Shown: piece by piece, positions 24,449 through 31,712 of the stretch
How positions within the stretch are numbered: the first letter of the stretch is position 1
Layout of the letters: every line of letters starts with the position of its first letter
Notes under the pieces: model-generated
Databases searched by the model: none
What the model saw: the letters and a program-made list of their open reading frames with translations, nothing else
What the model was told of the DNA's origin: nothing
DNA from: JANLQX01 sp043775075
Lineage (GTDB): Bacteria; Actinomycetota; Acidimicrobiia; Acidimicrobiales; JANYDT01
NCBI GenBank assembly: GCA_043775075.1
Contig: JAYVSS010000223.1
Span: forward strand, 1 to 36,886
Direction: 5' to 3'
DNA length: 36,886 bases
Position numbers and translations under genes: made by a program

Positions 24449-24467
24449 TCCCTCCCTCCCTCCCTCC
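24449..24467 (-). repeat. GGGA tetranucleotide tract with G-quadruplex pattern
   Basis: The plus strand is four TCCC units followed by TCC, starting 3 bases after the SpoU stop. The minus strand therefore carries four GGG runs separated by single A residues, a canonical intramolecular G-quadruplex pattern. It lies between two convergent genes and may affect termination, or it may be a slippage-prone simple repeat. The rest of the spacer up to 24593 shows nothing else I can assign. Confidence 0.7.
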
Positions 24468-24593
24468 GTCGGCGGTGGTCGGCTGGCCTTCACGGTGGAG
24501 TTCGCCGCTGGGCTCGTGCCACCCGGGCCGCTGGTTTAGTTGTCTAGGAACATGGTGCGGTCTGGCCCAGTTGGCCTGTCTGGCTGTCTGTAG

Positions 24594-25835
24594 TCAGGCT
24601 GCGGCTTGGGCGCTGAGGCCGGGTGGTTGGCTCCGAAGCACGGTGCCGGTCGGGGAGATGAACGCGAGTTCGCTATTGGCGTTGCCGGTGATGGTCCATC
24701 GGCCTTCGTGGACGTAGTGGTGATGCCTGTTGCATAGTAAGCATCCGTTTGATGTCGTTGTCGAGCCACCGTTGACCCAGTGTTCGATGTGGTGCCCGTC
24801 AGTCCAACTCGGCGGAGCGTTGCAGCTGGGGAACCGGCATCCTTGATCCCGCAGGACCAACACTTTTCGGATTGCTCCGGTGAATGTTCGTTGTTCACGG
24901 CCAACGTCAACAATCTGGTTTTTGCTGTTCGTGAAGATCGCTGAAACCCCAGCGTCGCAAGCAATCCGCCGCACGGTTTCTGCTGAGAGCGGTAACCCTC
25001 GTTCAGTGACGCCGTGTCCGGTCCTGTTGGTGAGATCGTCGAGATTGATGATCACACTCACATGCGGCCGTGCCTTTGGCGAGTGAGCGTTCGGAGACTT
25101 CGATGCGTCACCATCGGCGTTGGTTGCCCCGAACCCGTTGAGCCAATCGCGACATATCCCCACCAATGCATCGGCACGCCGCTGCGCCGAAGTCCGGGCG
25201 GCGTGTTCCTCCGCCGTTTCGTTTCGCCACTCGGCCTGCACCCTGGCGTCCAACGCCCCAGCAACGACTTCACCCGATTCGGGATCGAGCGAAGCAATGA
25301 TTTCGGTCATCCCCGTCGAACGCTTCTGCGTTGTCAGTGACCGTTTCGCCCGCAGATCTTCGTTCGTGTCCACACCACGTTCCTCATCGACGCGGCGTCC
25401 CCACTGCTCCAACTCCCGGGCCAACTGACTCGGCGCAAGTTCCGCAGCCATTGCCGTGAGTTTCTCGGCGTCACGTTCCGCCGCTTCGGCCCGGTCACGG
25501 TTGATCACATCGGCAACCATCCGTGCTTTCGACATCGACACGCCACCTGACTCGATTGCGTCCTGCAACGGTGTCAACGAACCGAGCCGTTCAACCACCT
25601 TCTCCAACTGTGCGGCCTCACCGCGGGCCAAACCAAACTCGGCTGACAACGCCGACCGGTCGGTAATCCCCCGCTCCCTCAACAGGCGCATCCGGAAACC
25701 TTCCAAGCGGGAAATCGTGCCGGTCAACGCCGCCAGACCGCGATCAACCTCGACGGTGCAGTGGGCATCGACAAACGACTCGGCGCACAACACCAGCGCA
25801 CCTGCCGTCTCTTCGAGCACTTCCGCGTGAACCAT
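24594..25835 (-). CDS. DUF222 / HNH endonuclease (13E12-repeat type)
   Basis: A 413-aa protein with an N-terminal alpha-helical DUF222 domain (about residues 10-240) and a C-terminal HNH nuclease. The HNH part has CRFPSCNAP, DGHHIEHWVNGG, NGCLLCNRHHHYVHEG: the four zinc cysteines and the catalytic His pair are intact. This actinobacterial family is multicopy in mycobacteria, where members are among the DNA-damage-inducible genes. Its promoter contains a perfect-consensus LexA box, supporting SOS control. Function is unproven: a nuclease with possible roles in repair or mobile-element biology. Confidence 0.92.
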   Translation of the reverse strand: MVHAEVLEETAGALVLCAESFVDAHCTVEVDRGLAALTGTISRLEGFRMRLLRERGITDRSALSAEFGLARGEAAQLEKVVERLGSLTPLQDAIESGGVSMSKARMVADVINRDRAEAAERDAEKLTAMAAELAPSQLARELEQWGRRVDEERGVDTNEDLRAKRSLTTQKRSTGMTEIIASLDPESGEVVAGALDARVQAEWRNETAEEHAARTSAQRRADALVGICRDWLNGFGATNADGDASKSPNAHSPKARPHVSVIINLDDLTNRTGHGVTERGLPLSAETVRRIACDAGVSAIFTNSKNQIVDVGREQRTFTGAIRKVLVLRDQGCRFPSCNAPPSWTDGHHIEHWVNGGSTTTSNGCLLCNRHHHYVHEGRWTITGNANSELAFISPTGTVLRSQPPGLSAQAAA

Positions 25836-25841
25836 ACGATC

Positions 25842-25870
25842 ACTATAGCAAACGTACGTTCGCCCGTCAA
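25842..25870 (-). promoter_or_regulatory. Sigma70-type promoter of the DUF222-HNH gene
   Basis: The minus strand has -35 TTGACG (25865-25870), a 17-base spacer and -10 TATAGT (25842-25847). The -10 ends 6 bases before the ATG at 25835, so the transcript should begin at about the A of the start codon (leaderless). This is the clearest promoter in the window. Confidence 0.8.
25849..25862 (-). promoter_or_regulatory. LexA (SOS) box
   Basis: The minus strand reads CGAACGTACGTTTG, matching the Gram-positive/mycobacterial LexA consensus CGAACRNRYGTTYG at every position. It lies wholly within the -35/-10 spacer of the HNH gene, an ideal place for repression. No second box was noticed elsewhere in the window. 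Confidence 0.85.
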
Positions 25871-26041
25871 GAACAAATCGAGATTAAATCAACAACTCCT
25901 CCGTAGTTTGGCCCATTTGGCAGTGCGCTGCTGACGCTGACGACATGCTTTCGGGTGACCGTTCGGGCGAGCAGCGTTCGACAGTGCCCATGCGAAGGCG
26001 AAGCGTCCGAGTCGCCGACCCTGATCGACGAGAATGGACGT

Positions 26042-27064
26042 GTGCGTTCTACTCTCGCTGACCTTCTCGCCACCGGCCGAACTCTTCTGGCCGACGGGGC
26101 CACGGGAACGAACTACTTCCAGATGGGGCTCACCTCGGGCGAGCCGCCGGAATTCTGGAACCTCGATCATCCGGACCGCGTGCAGGGTCTGTTTCAGCGC
26201 TTCGTCGACGCCGGCTCTGACATCATTCTCACCAACAGTTTTGGTGGAACGGCGCAGCGTCTCAAGCTGCATAAGGCCGAAGGGCGAGTTCGCGAATTGG
26301 CGATGATCGCCGCCCAGCTGGCACGGGAGGTTGCCGACCGCGCTGAACGACCAGTTGTCGTAGCCGGTTCTGTCGGCCCGACCGGTGAGTTATTCGTTCC
26401 TCTCGGTGCGCTGACCCCCGAGATCGCCATCGCATCGTTCCAGGCGCAGATCGAGGGCCTGCGCGACGGTGGCGCAGACGTCATTTGGATCGAAACGATG
26501 TCGGCGGTGGAGGAAGTGCGGGCGGCGGCGCAGGCGGCGATCAACGCCGGCATGCCGTACACCGTCACGGTTTCATTCGACACCGCGGGTCGCACGATGA
26601 TGGGCGTGTTGCCGAGCGATCTGGTGAGCGTGTTCGACGGTCTCGAGGTACAGCCCCTGGGGATGGGATCCAACTGCGGCGTGGGTGCGTCAGACATTCT
26701 CGTGTCGCTGCTCTATATGCACGAGCACGGTCGTGACGGTATTGATCCCACGTTCATTCTTAAAGGCAACTGTGGCATCCCGAAGTTCGTCGGAACCGAG
26801 GCCGTGTACACCGGCACGCCTGAGCTGATGGCGAACTATGCGCGCCTAGCAATTGCCGGTGGAGCACGAATCATTGGTGGATGTTGCGGCACTTCGGCCG
26901 AACACCTGGCGGCGATGCGAAACGCTATCGACGCATACAAAACGCAGGAACGCCCTACCGTCGAGCAAATCGTTGACACGATCGGGCCGATGGCGAATTC
27001 TCTTCCCGGTGCAGCCACCAGCACTCGCGGGGCCGGTCGTCGTCGGGGCGGCAACGCCGAATAG
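26042..27064 (+). CDS. Betaine--homocysteine S-methyltransferase-like enzyme
   Basis: A 340-aa homocysteine S-methyltransferase-family TIM barrel close to the bacterial (rhizobial/roseobacter) betaine-homocysteine methyltransferase group. Its blocks are LLADGATGTNYFQMGL, ILTNSFGGTAQRLKLH, SVGPTGELFVPLGALTPE, SFDTAGRTMMG and GNCGIPKFVGTE. Zinc ligands are Cys212 (GSNCGVGASD) and Cys281/Cys282 (GGCCGT). It would move a methyl from glycine betaine to homocysteine, giving methionine and dimethylglycine, the substrate of the flavoproteins upstream. I start at GTG 26042, where family homology begins; the frame is open to 25955. The 180-base leader shows no riboswitch I can recognise. Confidence 0.88.
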   Translation: MRSTLADLLATGRTLLADGATGTNYFQMGLTSGEPPEFWNLDHPDRVQGLFQRFVDAGSDIILTNSFGGTAQRLKLHKAEGRVRELAMIAAQLAREVADRAERPVVVAGSVGPTGELFVPLGALTPEIAIASFQAQIEGLRDGGADVIWIETMSAVEEVRAAAQAAINAGMPYTVTVSFDTAGRTMMGVLPSDLVSVFDGLEVQPLGMGSNCGVGASDILVSLLYMHEHGRDGIDPTFILKGNCGIPKFVGTEAVYTGTPELMANYARLAIAGGARIIGGCCGTSAEHLAAMRNAIDAYKTQERPTVEQIVDTIGPMANSLPGAATSTRGAGRRRGGNAE

Positions 27065-27105
27065 CAGGTCGTTCGGAAGGTCAGGTCGGCGAACTCGATC
27101 CCTGA

Positions 27106-27131
27106 TGTACGTCTTTGTACATTGACGTACA
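27106..27131. promoter_or_regulatory. Operator-like palindrome of the toxin-antitoxin unit
   Basis: The arms TGTACGTC (27106-27113) and GACGTACA (27124-27131) are exact inverted repeats around a 10-base centre containing TGTACA. A candidate -10 TACAAT (27128-27133) overlaps the right arm and would start transcription at about the GTG at 27140. Autoregulation by the antitoxin is the expected use. Confidence 0.65.
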
Positions 27132-27139
27132 ATACTTCG

Positions 27140-27433
27140 GTGACAATAACGATGAGTGTTTCCGACGCGAGGTCGGCGCTGCCTTCCTTGATCGAACGTG
27201 TTCTCGGTGGCGAGGAAATCACGCTGACCCGCCATGGAGTACCTGTCGCTGTGCTGGTCCAGCCGGAAGCGCTCCGAGTACGACGGGCAGAAGCTGCTCT
27301 CGCCGCCGCCTCGACCGTGCGTGAACTGCTCGACACCGGCCGACGGACAGCGTTGGGCACGAAAACAAAGATGAGCGCAGACCGAGCTGATGAGTTGGTC
27401 CGTGATCTCCGGTCCAGCCGGTCGTCGCGGTAG
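27140..27433 (+). CDS. Phd/YefM-family antitoxin
   Basis: A 97-aa protein. TITMSVSDARSALPSLIERVLGGEEI then TLTRHGVPVAVLV is the compact Phd/YefM DNA-binding fold; the rest is a helical, basic toxin-binding tail. GTG 27140 (leaderless) or ATG 27152 may be the start; neither has a clear ribosome-binding site. The PIN toxin follows 15 bases downstream. Its operator is the palindrome just upstream. Confidence 0.85.
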   Translation: MTITMSVSDARSALPSLIERVLGGEEITLTRHGVPVAVLVQPEALRVRRAEAALAAASTVRELLDTGRRTALGTKTKMSADRADELVRDLRSSRSSR

Positions 27434-27448
27434 AGCACCCTGGCTCGT

Positions 27449-27898
27449 ATGGATGCGTTCGACGCCGAGGTTCTGATTTATGCCGCGGCGCCCGACCATC
27501 GGCTCGGGCGAAGGGTTCGCGCCCTTTTTCGCGCCGATGTGAGCATCGAATGGGATGCCGATTCCGGTGTCGCCGCTGGAGTCGGGTCCGTGCTGCTCGT
27601 TCCGGAACTGCTGACGAAACCAACTCGCGAGAAGGCCGCGATTGAACTTGTCGAGCTGGCTGCCCTCCTCGGCCGACTCACCCTTCTGCCCGTTGATATC
27701 GCGACGGCGTCCCTCGCCGCGGCGTTGGGAGCCTCCTACAGGTTGCGGGCAGCCGACGCAGTCCATCTCGCCACCGCCGTGCTGGCAGGCGCCGACCGCT
27801 TCGTCACAAACAACGCCAAGGACTTCCCGAAGTCGATTTGCGAGATTGAAATTGTGTACCCGCTCGATCTGCCCGATCCAGTAGGTCGGGCCCGCTAG
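27449..27898 (+). CDS. PIN-domain (VapC-like) toxin
   Basis: A 149-aa PIN-domain ribonuclease. Asp5 and Glu7 (FDAEVLIY) near the N-terminus, Asp in RAADAVHLATAVL, and the C-terminal TNNAKDF form the usual acidic cluster. VapC toxins cut tRNA or rRNA. It is paired with a Phd-type rather than VapB-type antitoxin, a recognised combination. Its stop overlaps the stop of the convergent hydrolase gene. Confidence 0.83.
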   Translation: MDAFDAEVLIYAAAPDHRLGRRVRALFRADVSIEWDADSGVAAGVGSVLLVPELLTKPTREKAAIELVELAALLGRLTLLPVDIATASLAAALGASYRLRAADAVHLATAVLAGADRFVTNNAKDFPKSICEIEIVYPLDLPDPVGRAR

Positions 27899-28893
27899 AT
27901 CTCGGTGAGGAACTCCAGCATGGCGGCGTTGACTTCGTCGGGCCGCTCCTGCTGGGTCCAGTGGCCGGCACCGCTGACCATGGCCATCCGGCGATAACCG
28001 GGGACCTGCCGGTTGCGGTCTTCGAACGTTGCGTCCCGAGCGATCACCAGATCCTTCGACCCGCCGATGAAATAGCACGGCATGGTCATCGCTGCGATCG
28101 GCGATGACGCCACGCGCGCATAGTTTCTGTCAAGGTTTCGGTACCAGCTCACCGGCCCGAAGAAGCCAGAATCGGTAAACGAATCGATGTAGACGGCGAG
28201 ATCGTCCTCGGTGCACCAAACGGGAAGTGGCACGGTATCGACGGCCATCACGGCGTCCAGGAAACCCGTCCCTTCCGCTGGCCGCGGAACCGATGGCTCG
28301 GTCGGGAAGCCCTCGCCGGAGGCCACCCACAAAATGCCGCGCATACATTTCTCGACCTGCGGATCGAGCTCGGCTTCGGCCACACCGACTTTTTGGAAGT
28401 AGAGGATGTAAAAGAAGTTGTCTCCGTTGACCATCTTGAAGATGTCTGTCGGCTTGGCCGGCCAGTCAACAAATGGGACACTCAGATTGATAAGTCCACG
28501 TACTCGTTCCGGATGTTCGCGGGCGATATCCCACACGAGGAACGACCCCCAGTCGTGACCGACAAACACCGCTGTAGAGCCCGGTCCGGTGATCTGATCG
28601 ACGATGCCCAGGAGATCGTTGCCCAGATGCTCGGTCGAGTACTGCTCGACCTCGGTCGGACGATCTGACCGACCGTAGCCGCGTTGGTCGGGAGCGATCA
28701 CGTGCCAGCCCGCATTGCCAAGCGCGCGTAGTTGATGGCGCCATGACCACGCACACTCAGGAAATCCGTGGGCGAGAACCACGAGTGGTCCGTCGGCCGG
28801 TCCGGACTCCAGGACGTCGAGCTCTACGCCATTGGTGGTCATCCTCCGCCGACGGATGCCGTAGCGGTGGTCGAGATCTGACTGCGTTGCCAT
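27895..28893 (-). CDS. Alpha/beta hydrolase, epoxide-hydrolase-like
   Basis: A 332-aa protein. The oxyanion motif is AHGFPE (residues 41-46), GYGRSDRP follows, the nucleophile elbow is GHDWGS with Asp114, and the base is in GAGHWTQQERPDEV near residue 308. An Asp nucleophile with HGxP indicates an epoxide hydrolase or haloalkane-dehalogenase relative rather than an esterase. The long upstream open frame to 29226 is antisense overlap with DUF1638; ATG 28893 fits the family. It is the third gene in a minus-strand series after the HyuA-like and DUF1638 genes (50-base gap). Confidence 0.87.
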   Translation of the reverse strand: MATQSDLDHRYGIRRRRMTTNGVELDVLESGPADGPLVVLAHGFPECAWSWRHQLRALGNAGWHVIAPDQRGYGRSDRPTEVEQYSTEHLGNDLLGIVDQITGPGSTAVFVGHDWGSFLVWDIAREHPERVRGLINLSVPFVDWPAKPTDIFKMVNGDNFFYILYFQKVGVAEAELDPQVEKCMRGILWVASGEGFPTEPSVPRPAEGTGFLDAVMAVDTVPLPVWCTEDDLAVYIDSFTDSGFFGPVSWYRNLDRNYARVASSPIAAMTMPCYFIGGSKDLVIARDATFEDRNRQVPGYRRMAMVSGAGHWTQQERPDEVNAAMLEFLTEI

Positions 28894-28943
28894 GGCCACC
28901 GACCGTAGGCTGCGGCGATGCGAGATGGCCAGCCGGCAATTCC

Positions 28944-29555
28944 TCAGTCGGCGTTCAGCGCCTGTTCGATGGCGCTGGCGAACGGGCCAAGACCGACGTG
29001 ATGATGTTCGAACGCCAGCCCCAAACGAGCCGCGGCCGCGTGCCCGAGTTCGAGCAGCGTCGGATCGTCGCTCTGGGTTAGCAGGAGCACCCGGGTGTAG
29101 TGCCCGAAGTACATATCTCGTAGCTCGGGGTGCCGGTCGAGGCCGAGACCGCCGATAACTAGTGCGTCGAAGTGCCGAGCAAGGAAGTCGGTCAGGTAAA
29201 ACGTACCGAGCTCCGCCTGGTGCCACGCGTTGAAGACCGCCGATGTGGCAAAGAATTCGTAGCAGTGAGCTCCCGGAAGCCTCACGGCACCGGTGCCCAC
29301 CAGGGCGGCATCAAGCAGACCCCCGGTGCCGCAATCGGCATACCCGACGAGGATGCGATCGAACTCGTGCCCACGCTCGTCGATGATCCGGCGCACGGCG
29401 GCCGGAATCAGTTCGGGCCGATTGTGAAGGGGCGCTGGCAGATATTCGGTAGCAAACGTGAGTCCCCCAGCACTCGTCAGTTGATCGAGGACGACCCGCA
29501 TCTCGCGCACAAGCGCAGCACATGCGATGACGAGGACCCGAGTGGACGACTGCAC
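28944..29555 (-). CDS. DUF1638 protein
   Basis: A 203-aa protein with the DUF1638 signatures: LVIACAALVRE (Cys12), YLPAPLHNRPELIP (His44), GYADCGTGGLLD (Cys75), LPGAHCYEFFA (His97, Cys98, Glu100). The conserved Cys/His set suggests metal or cofactor binding. From memory, the family recurs near MttB-type and other corrinoid methyltransferase genes in methanogens and proteobacteria. The start is GTG 29555, with GGGAGA 8 bases upstream. It lies 54 bases after the HyuA-like ATPase gene, on the same strand. Confidence 0.85.
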   Translation of the reverse strand: MQSSTRVLVIACAALVREMRVVLDQLTSAGGLTFATEYLPAPLHNRPELIPAAVRRIIDERGHEFDRILVGYADCGTGGLLDAALVGTGAVRLPGAHCYEFFATSAVFNAWHQAELGTFYLTDFLARHFDALVIGGLGLDRHPELRDMYFGHYTRVLLLTQSDDPTLLELGHAAAARLGLAFEHHHVGLGPFASAIEQALNAD

Positions 29556-29609
29556 CGCTCCACTCTCCCAGGTCTTTCAAGTGGGGTCGTACCCTGAACC
29601 ATACTGGCC

Positions 29610-31676
29610 TCAGACGGATGGAGCAGCGACTGCTTCGGCGGTGATAATCGCGCTGAGTAGTCCGAGATCGTTTGACTTGTCGAAGCCGGGGAGATGAATT
29701 TTTGCGACCCTAACCGACACGACTGGTTCGTCGGCCCCGTGTGAGGCGATCTCATCATGCGCTGCCGTCTCGGCCAGTGTGGCGGCGAGAGCAAGCGCTT
29801 CCGACGGATTCGTCAGGAGGTCTCGTCCCGCGGGGGAGTGGACGGTCCAGTACCCGTCGCCGGTCGCCTCGACGCTGACGGTGACAATGCGGCTAACGAC
29901 GCCCGTGGCCGCTCCCACGGCGTTAGCCACCGACCCGTGCGGTGGGTACACAACCTCGGTGCCGAGCCGCCGAGCGACTTCGTCGTAGAACACCCGAGCC
30001 GGACCTCCTACTGCGACGATCGGCACCGTAGGCATGATCTGTACACGTACGAGTCCACGAGCCGCCTCCCCACGACAGACGCCGTCGATCAGATGAGCGT
30101 CGGACGCGGTTAAAGTGAGTGGTTCGTCGCCATGGGCCAACGCGGTGTCCAGGACGGCGCACGCGCTGGCCCGGACTGTTTCGTTCCACACGTCGAATGC
30201 CAAAGCACGGGCATGTTCGGGCGTGGGTGCGGACATCTCTCGTAGCCGAGCGAGGAGCGCAGCCCCCAATGTGGCGGCATCTCCATCGAACGTTGACTGC
30301 CGACCGAGTACGTGGGCGGCGTCGGTGGGCGTGAACGCGCTGACCTGCAGGACTCCCAAGCGTCGCAACCCATCGACGAGGCGGGCTTCACGAGCCGACC
30401 CAACGATCGTTCGCCACGCCGCTACGTCCGTCCCGACTCGATCAACGATCGCCTGCTCGGCGTCGCTGAGTGCCAGGGCGGACGACTCCTGCTCATCGAT
30501 CGTTCCGAGGGAAACGGCCGACGGGGCGAGGATGTAGCGGCCGTGCGATGCTCCGCCTGTGCGTTCGTCGGCGAGGTCGGCGCGCAACAGACTCAGCACG
30601 TGTGGGACCCTCGAGGCGAGCAGCGACAGTGGCACGACTCGCTGCGGGCCGACGATGACCCGCCGTCCGTCGAGCGACACATCTGAGTCGCCTCCCAGCC
30701 CCACTGTGCGCAGATCCCCGGCCCGGACCATGGTGCGCCACCCGCCCACCGACGCTCCGTCGGTGGAAACGAGCATCCGACCATCCACCACTACGCCCAC
30801 GTCGGTGGTCGTGCCCCCGATATCGGAGAGTACGAAGTTGCTAAGCCCACTTAGCCATGCCGCCCCGACGAGGCTGGCTGCCGGTCCGGAGAGCACCGTT
30901 TCGATTGGGCGAAGCGCCACGGTGGCGGCCAGAGCGCGGGTGCCGTCGCCCTTAACGAGCATCAAGGGCACGTCGAGACCGAGCGTGTGCATCGACCGTT
31001 GTACCGACGCGATGAGGGCGTGGGCGCGTCCGATGAGCCGAGCGTTGAGCACCGACGTAAGGGCGCGGCGGGGCGCGTCTAGGCCCGACGACAGTTCGCC
31101 TGAGATCGTTACGGGCTTTCCCATCTCGGTCTCGACGATGGCTCGGGCCCGGTGTTCGTGGTCCGGATTACGAACAGCAAACGCCGAACAGATCGCCAGC
31201 GCGCGTACGTTCTCGGCAATCGTGAGCAGCGACGACCGGAGCGTCGCTTCGTCGAGTGGCAGGCGTTCGTTGCCCGAGTGATCGTGTCCTCCGGCAACGC
31301 GAAGAATGGGCACATCGTTGAACCCCGCCGGGACTCCCGTGCGGGCGACCATGGCATCGTCGAACCCGATGAATATCGCGGCGACTGGGTCACCGTGACC
31401 TTCCACTACTGCGTTGGTGGCGAGCGTGGTGGAAACCGAGACCAGCGCAATGTCGGCGGCGGAAAGGCCGTCGGGCAGGGCCGCCAACGCCGCAGTGATC
31501 GCCCGGGTGACCCCAACGGCGAGATCGTCCTTCGTGGTAAGCGCCTTGGCGGTGGCGAGCACCTCATGGGTGAACCCATCGAGTACCGCGGCATCGGTAA
31601 AGGTGCCCCCCGTGTCCACCCCGAGATGCAACCGACGACCTGCGACAGAATTTCCCACCCCACCATTCTCCGCCAT
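29610..31676 (-). CDS. Hydantoinase/oxoprolinase A-like ASKHA ATPase
   Basis: A 688-aa protein with ASKHA phosphate loops LGVDTGGTFTDAAV (near residue 18) and LSDIGGTTTDVGVVV, and an adenosine-type motif VAVGGPARVFYDEVARRLG near the C-terminus. HyuA proteins usually pair with HyuB for ATP-dependent ring opening, but no HyuB is present. Instead it neighbours DUF1638, and with an MttB-like gene in the window an alternative is corrinoid or cofactor maintenance (inference). ATG 31676 is chosen; the frame is open to 31766 across the divergent MFS start. Confidence 0.85.
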   Translation of the reverse strand: MAENGGVGNSVAGRRLHLGVDTGGTFTDAAVLDGFTHEVLATAKALTTKDDLAVGVTRAITAALAALPDGLSAADIALVSVSTTLATNAVVEGHGDPVAAIFIGFDDAMVARTGVPAGFNDVPILRVAGGHDHSGNERLPLDEATLRSSLLTIAENVRALAICSAFAVRNPDHEHRARAIVETEMGKPVTISGELSSGLDAPRRALTSVLNARLIGRAHALIASVQRSMHTLGLDVPLMLVKGDGTRALAATVALRPIETVLSGPAASLVGAAWLSGLSNFVLSDIGGTTTDVGVVVDGRMLVSTDGASVGGWRTMVRAGDLRTVGLGGDSDVSLDGRRVIVGPQRVVPLSLLASRVPHVLSLLRADLADERTGGASHGRYILAPSAVSLGTIDEQESSALALSDAEQAIVDRVGTDVAAWRTIVGSAREARLVDGLRRLGVLQVSAFTPTDAAHVLGRQSTFDGDAATLGAALLARLREMSAPTPEHARALAFDVWNETVRASACAVLDTALAHGDEPLTLTASDAHLIDGVCRGEAARGLVRVQIMPTVPIVAVGGPARVFYDEVARRLGTEVVYPPHGSVANAVGAATGVVSRIVTVSVEATGDGYWTVHSPAGRDLLTNPSEALALAATLAETAAHDEIASHGADEPVVSVRVAKIHLPGFDKSNDLGLLSAIITAEAVAAPSV

Positions 31677-31712
31677 GTCTACGCCGGTCGTGAGTCGTAA
31701 GATTGCCCTTCT

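Noticed and set aside
25863..26041. SAM or SAH riboswitch before the betaine-homocysteine methyltransferase gene
   Set aside because: I looked for SAM-II, SAM-IV, SAM-V and SAH-type conserved cores and saw none; a covariance-model search would settle it.
26846..28078. 410-aa minus-strand frame across the toxin-antitoxin unit and the end of the betaine methyltransferase gene
   Set aside because: It overlaps three genes with clear family signatures and has no motif of its own.
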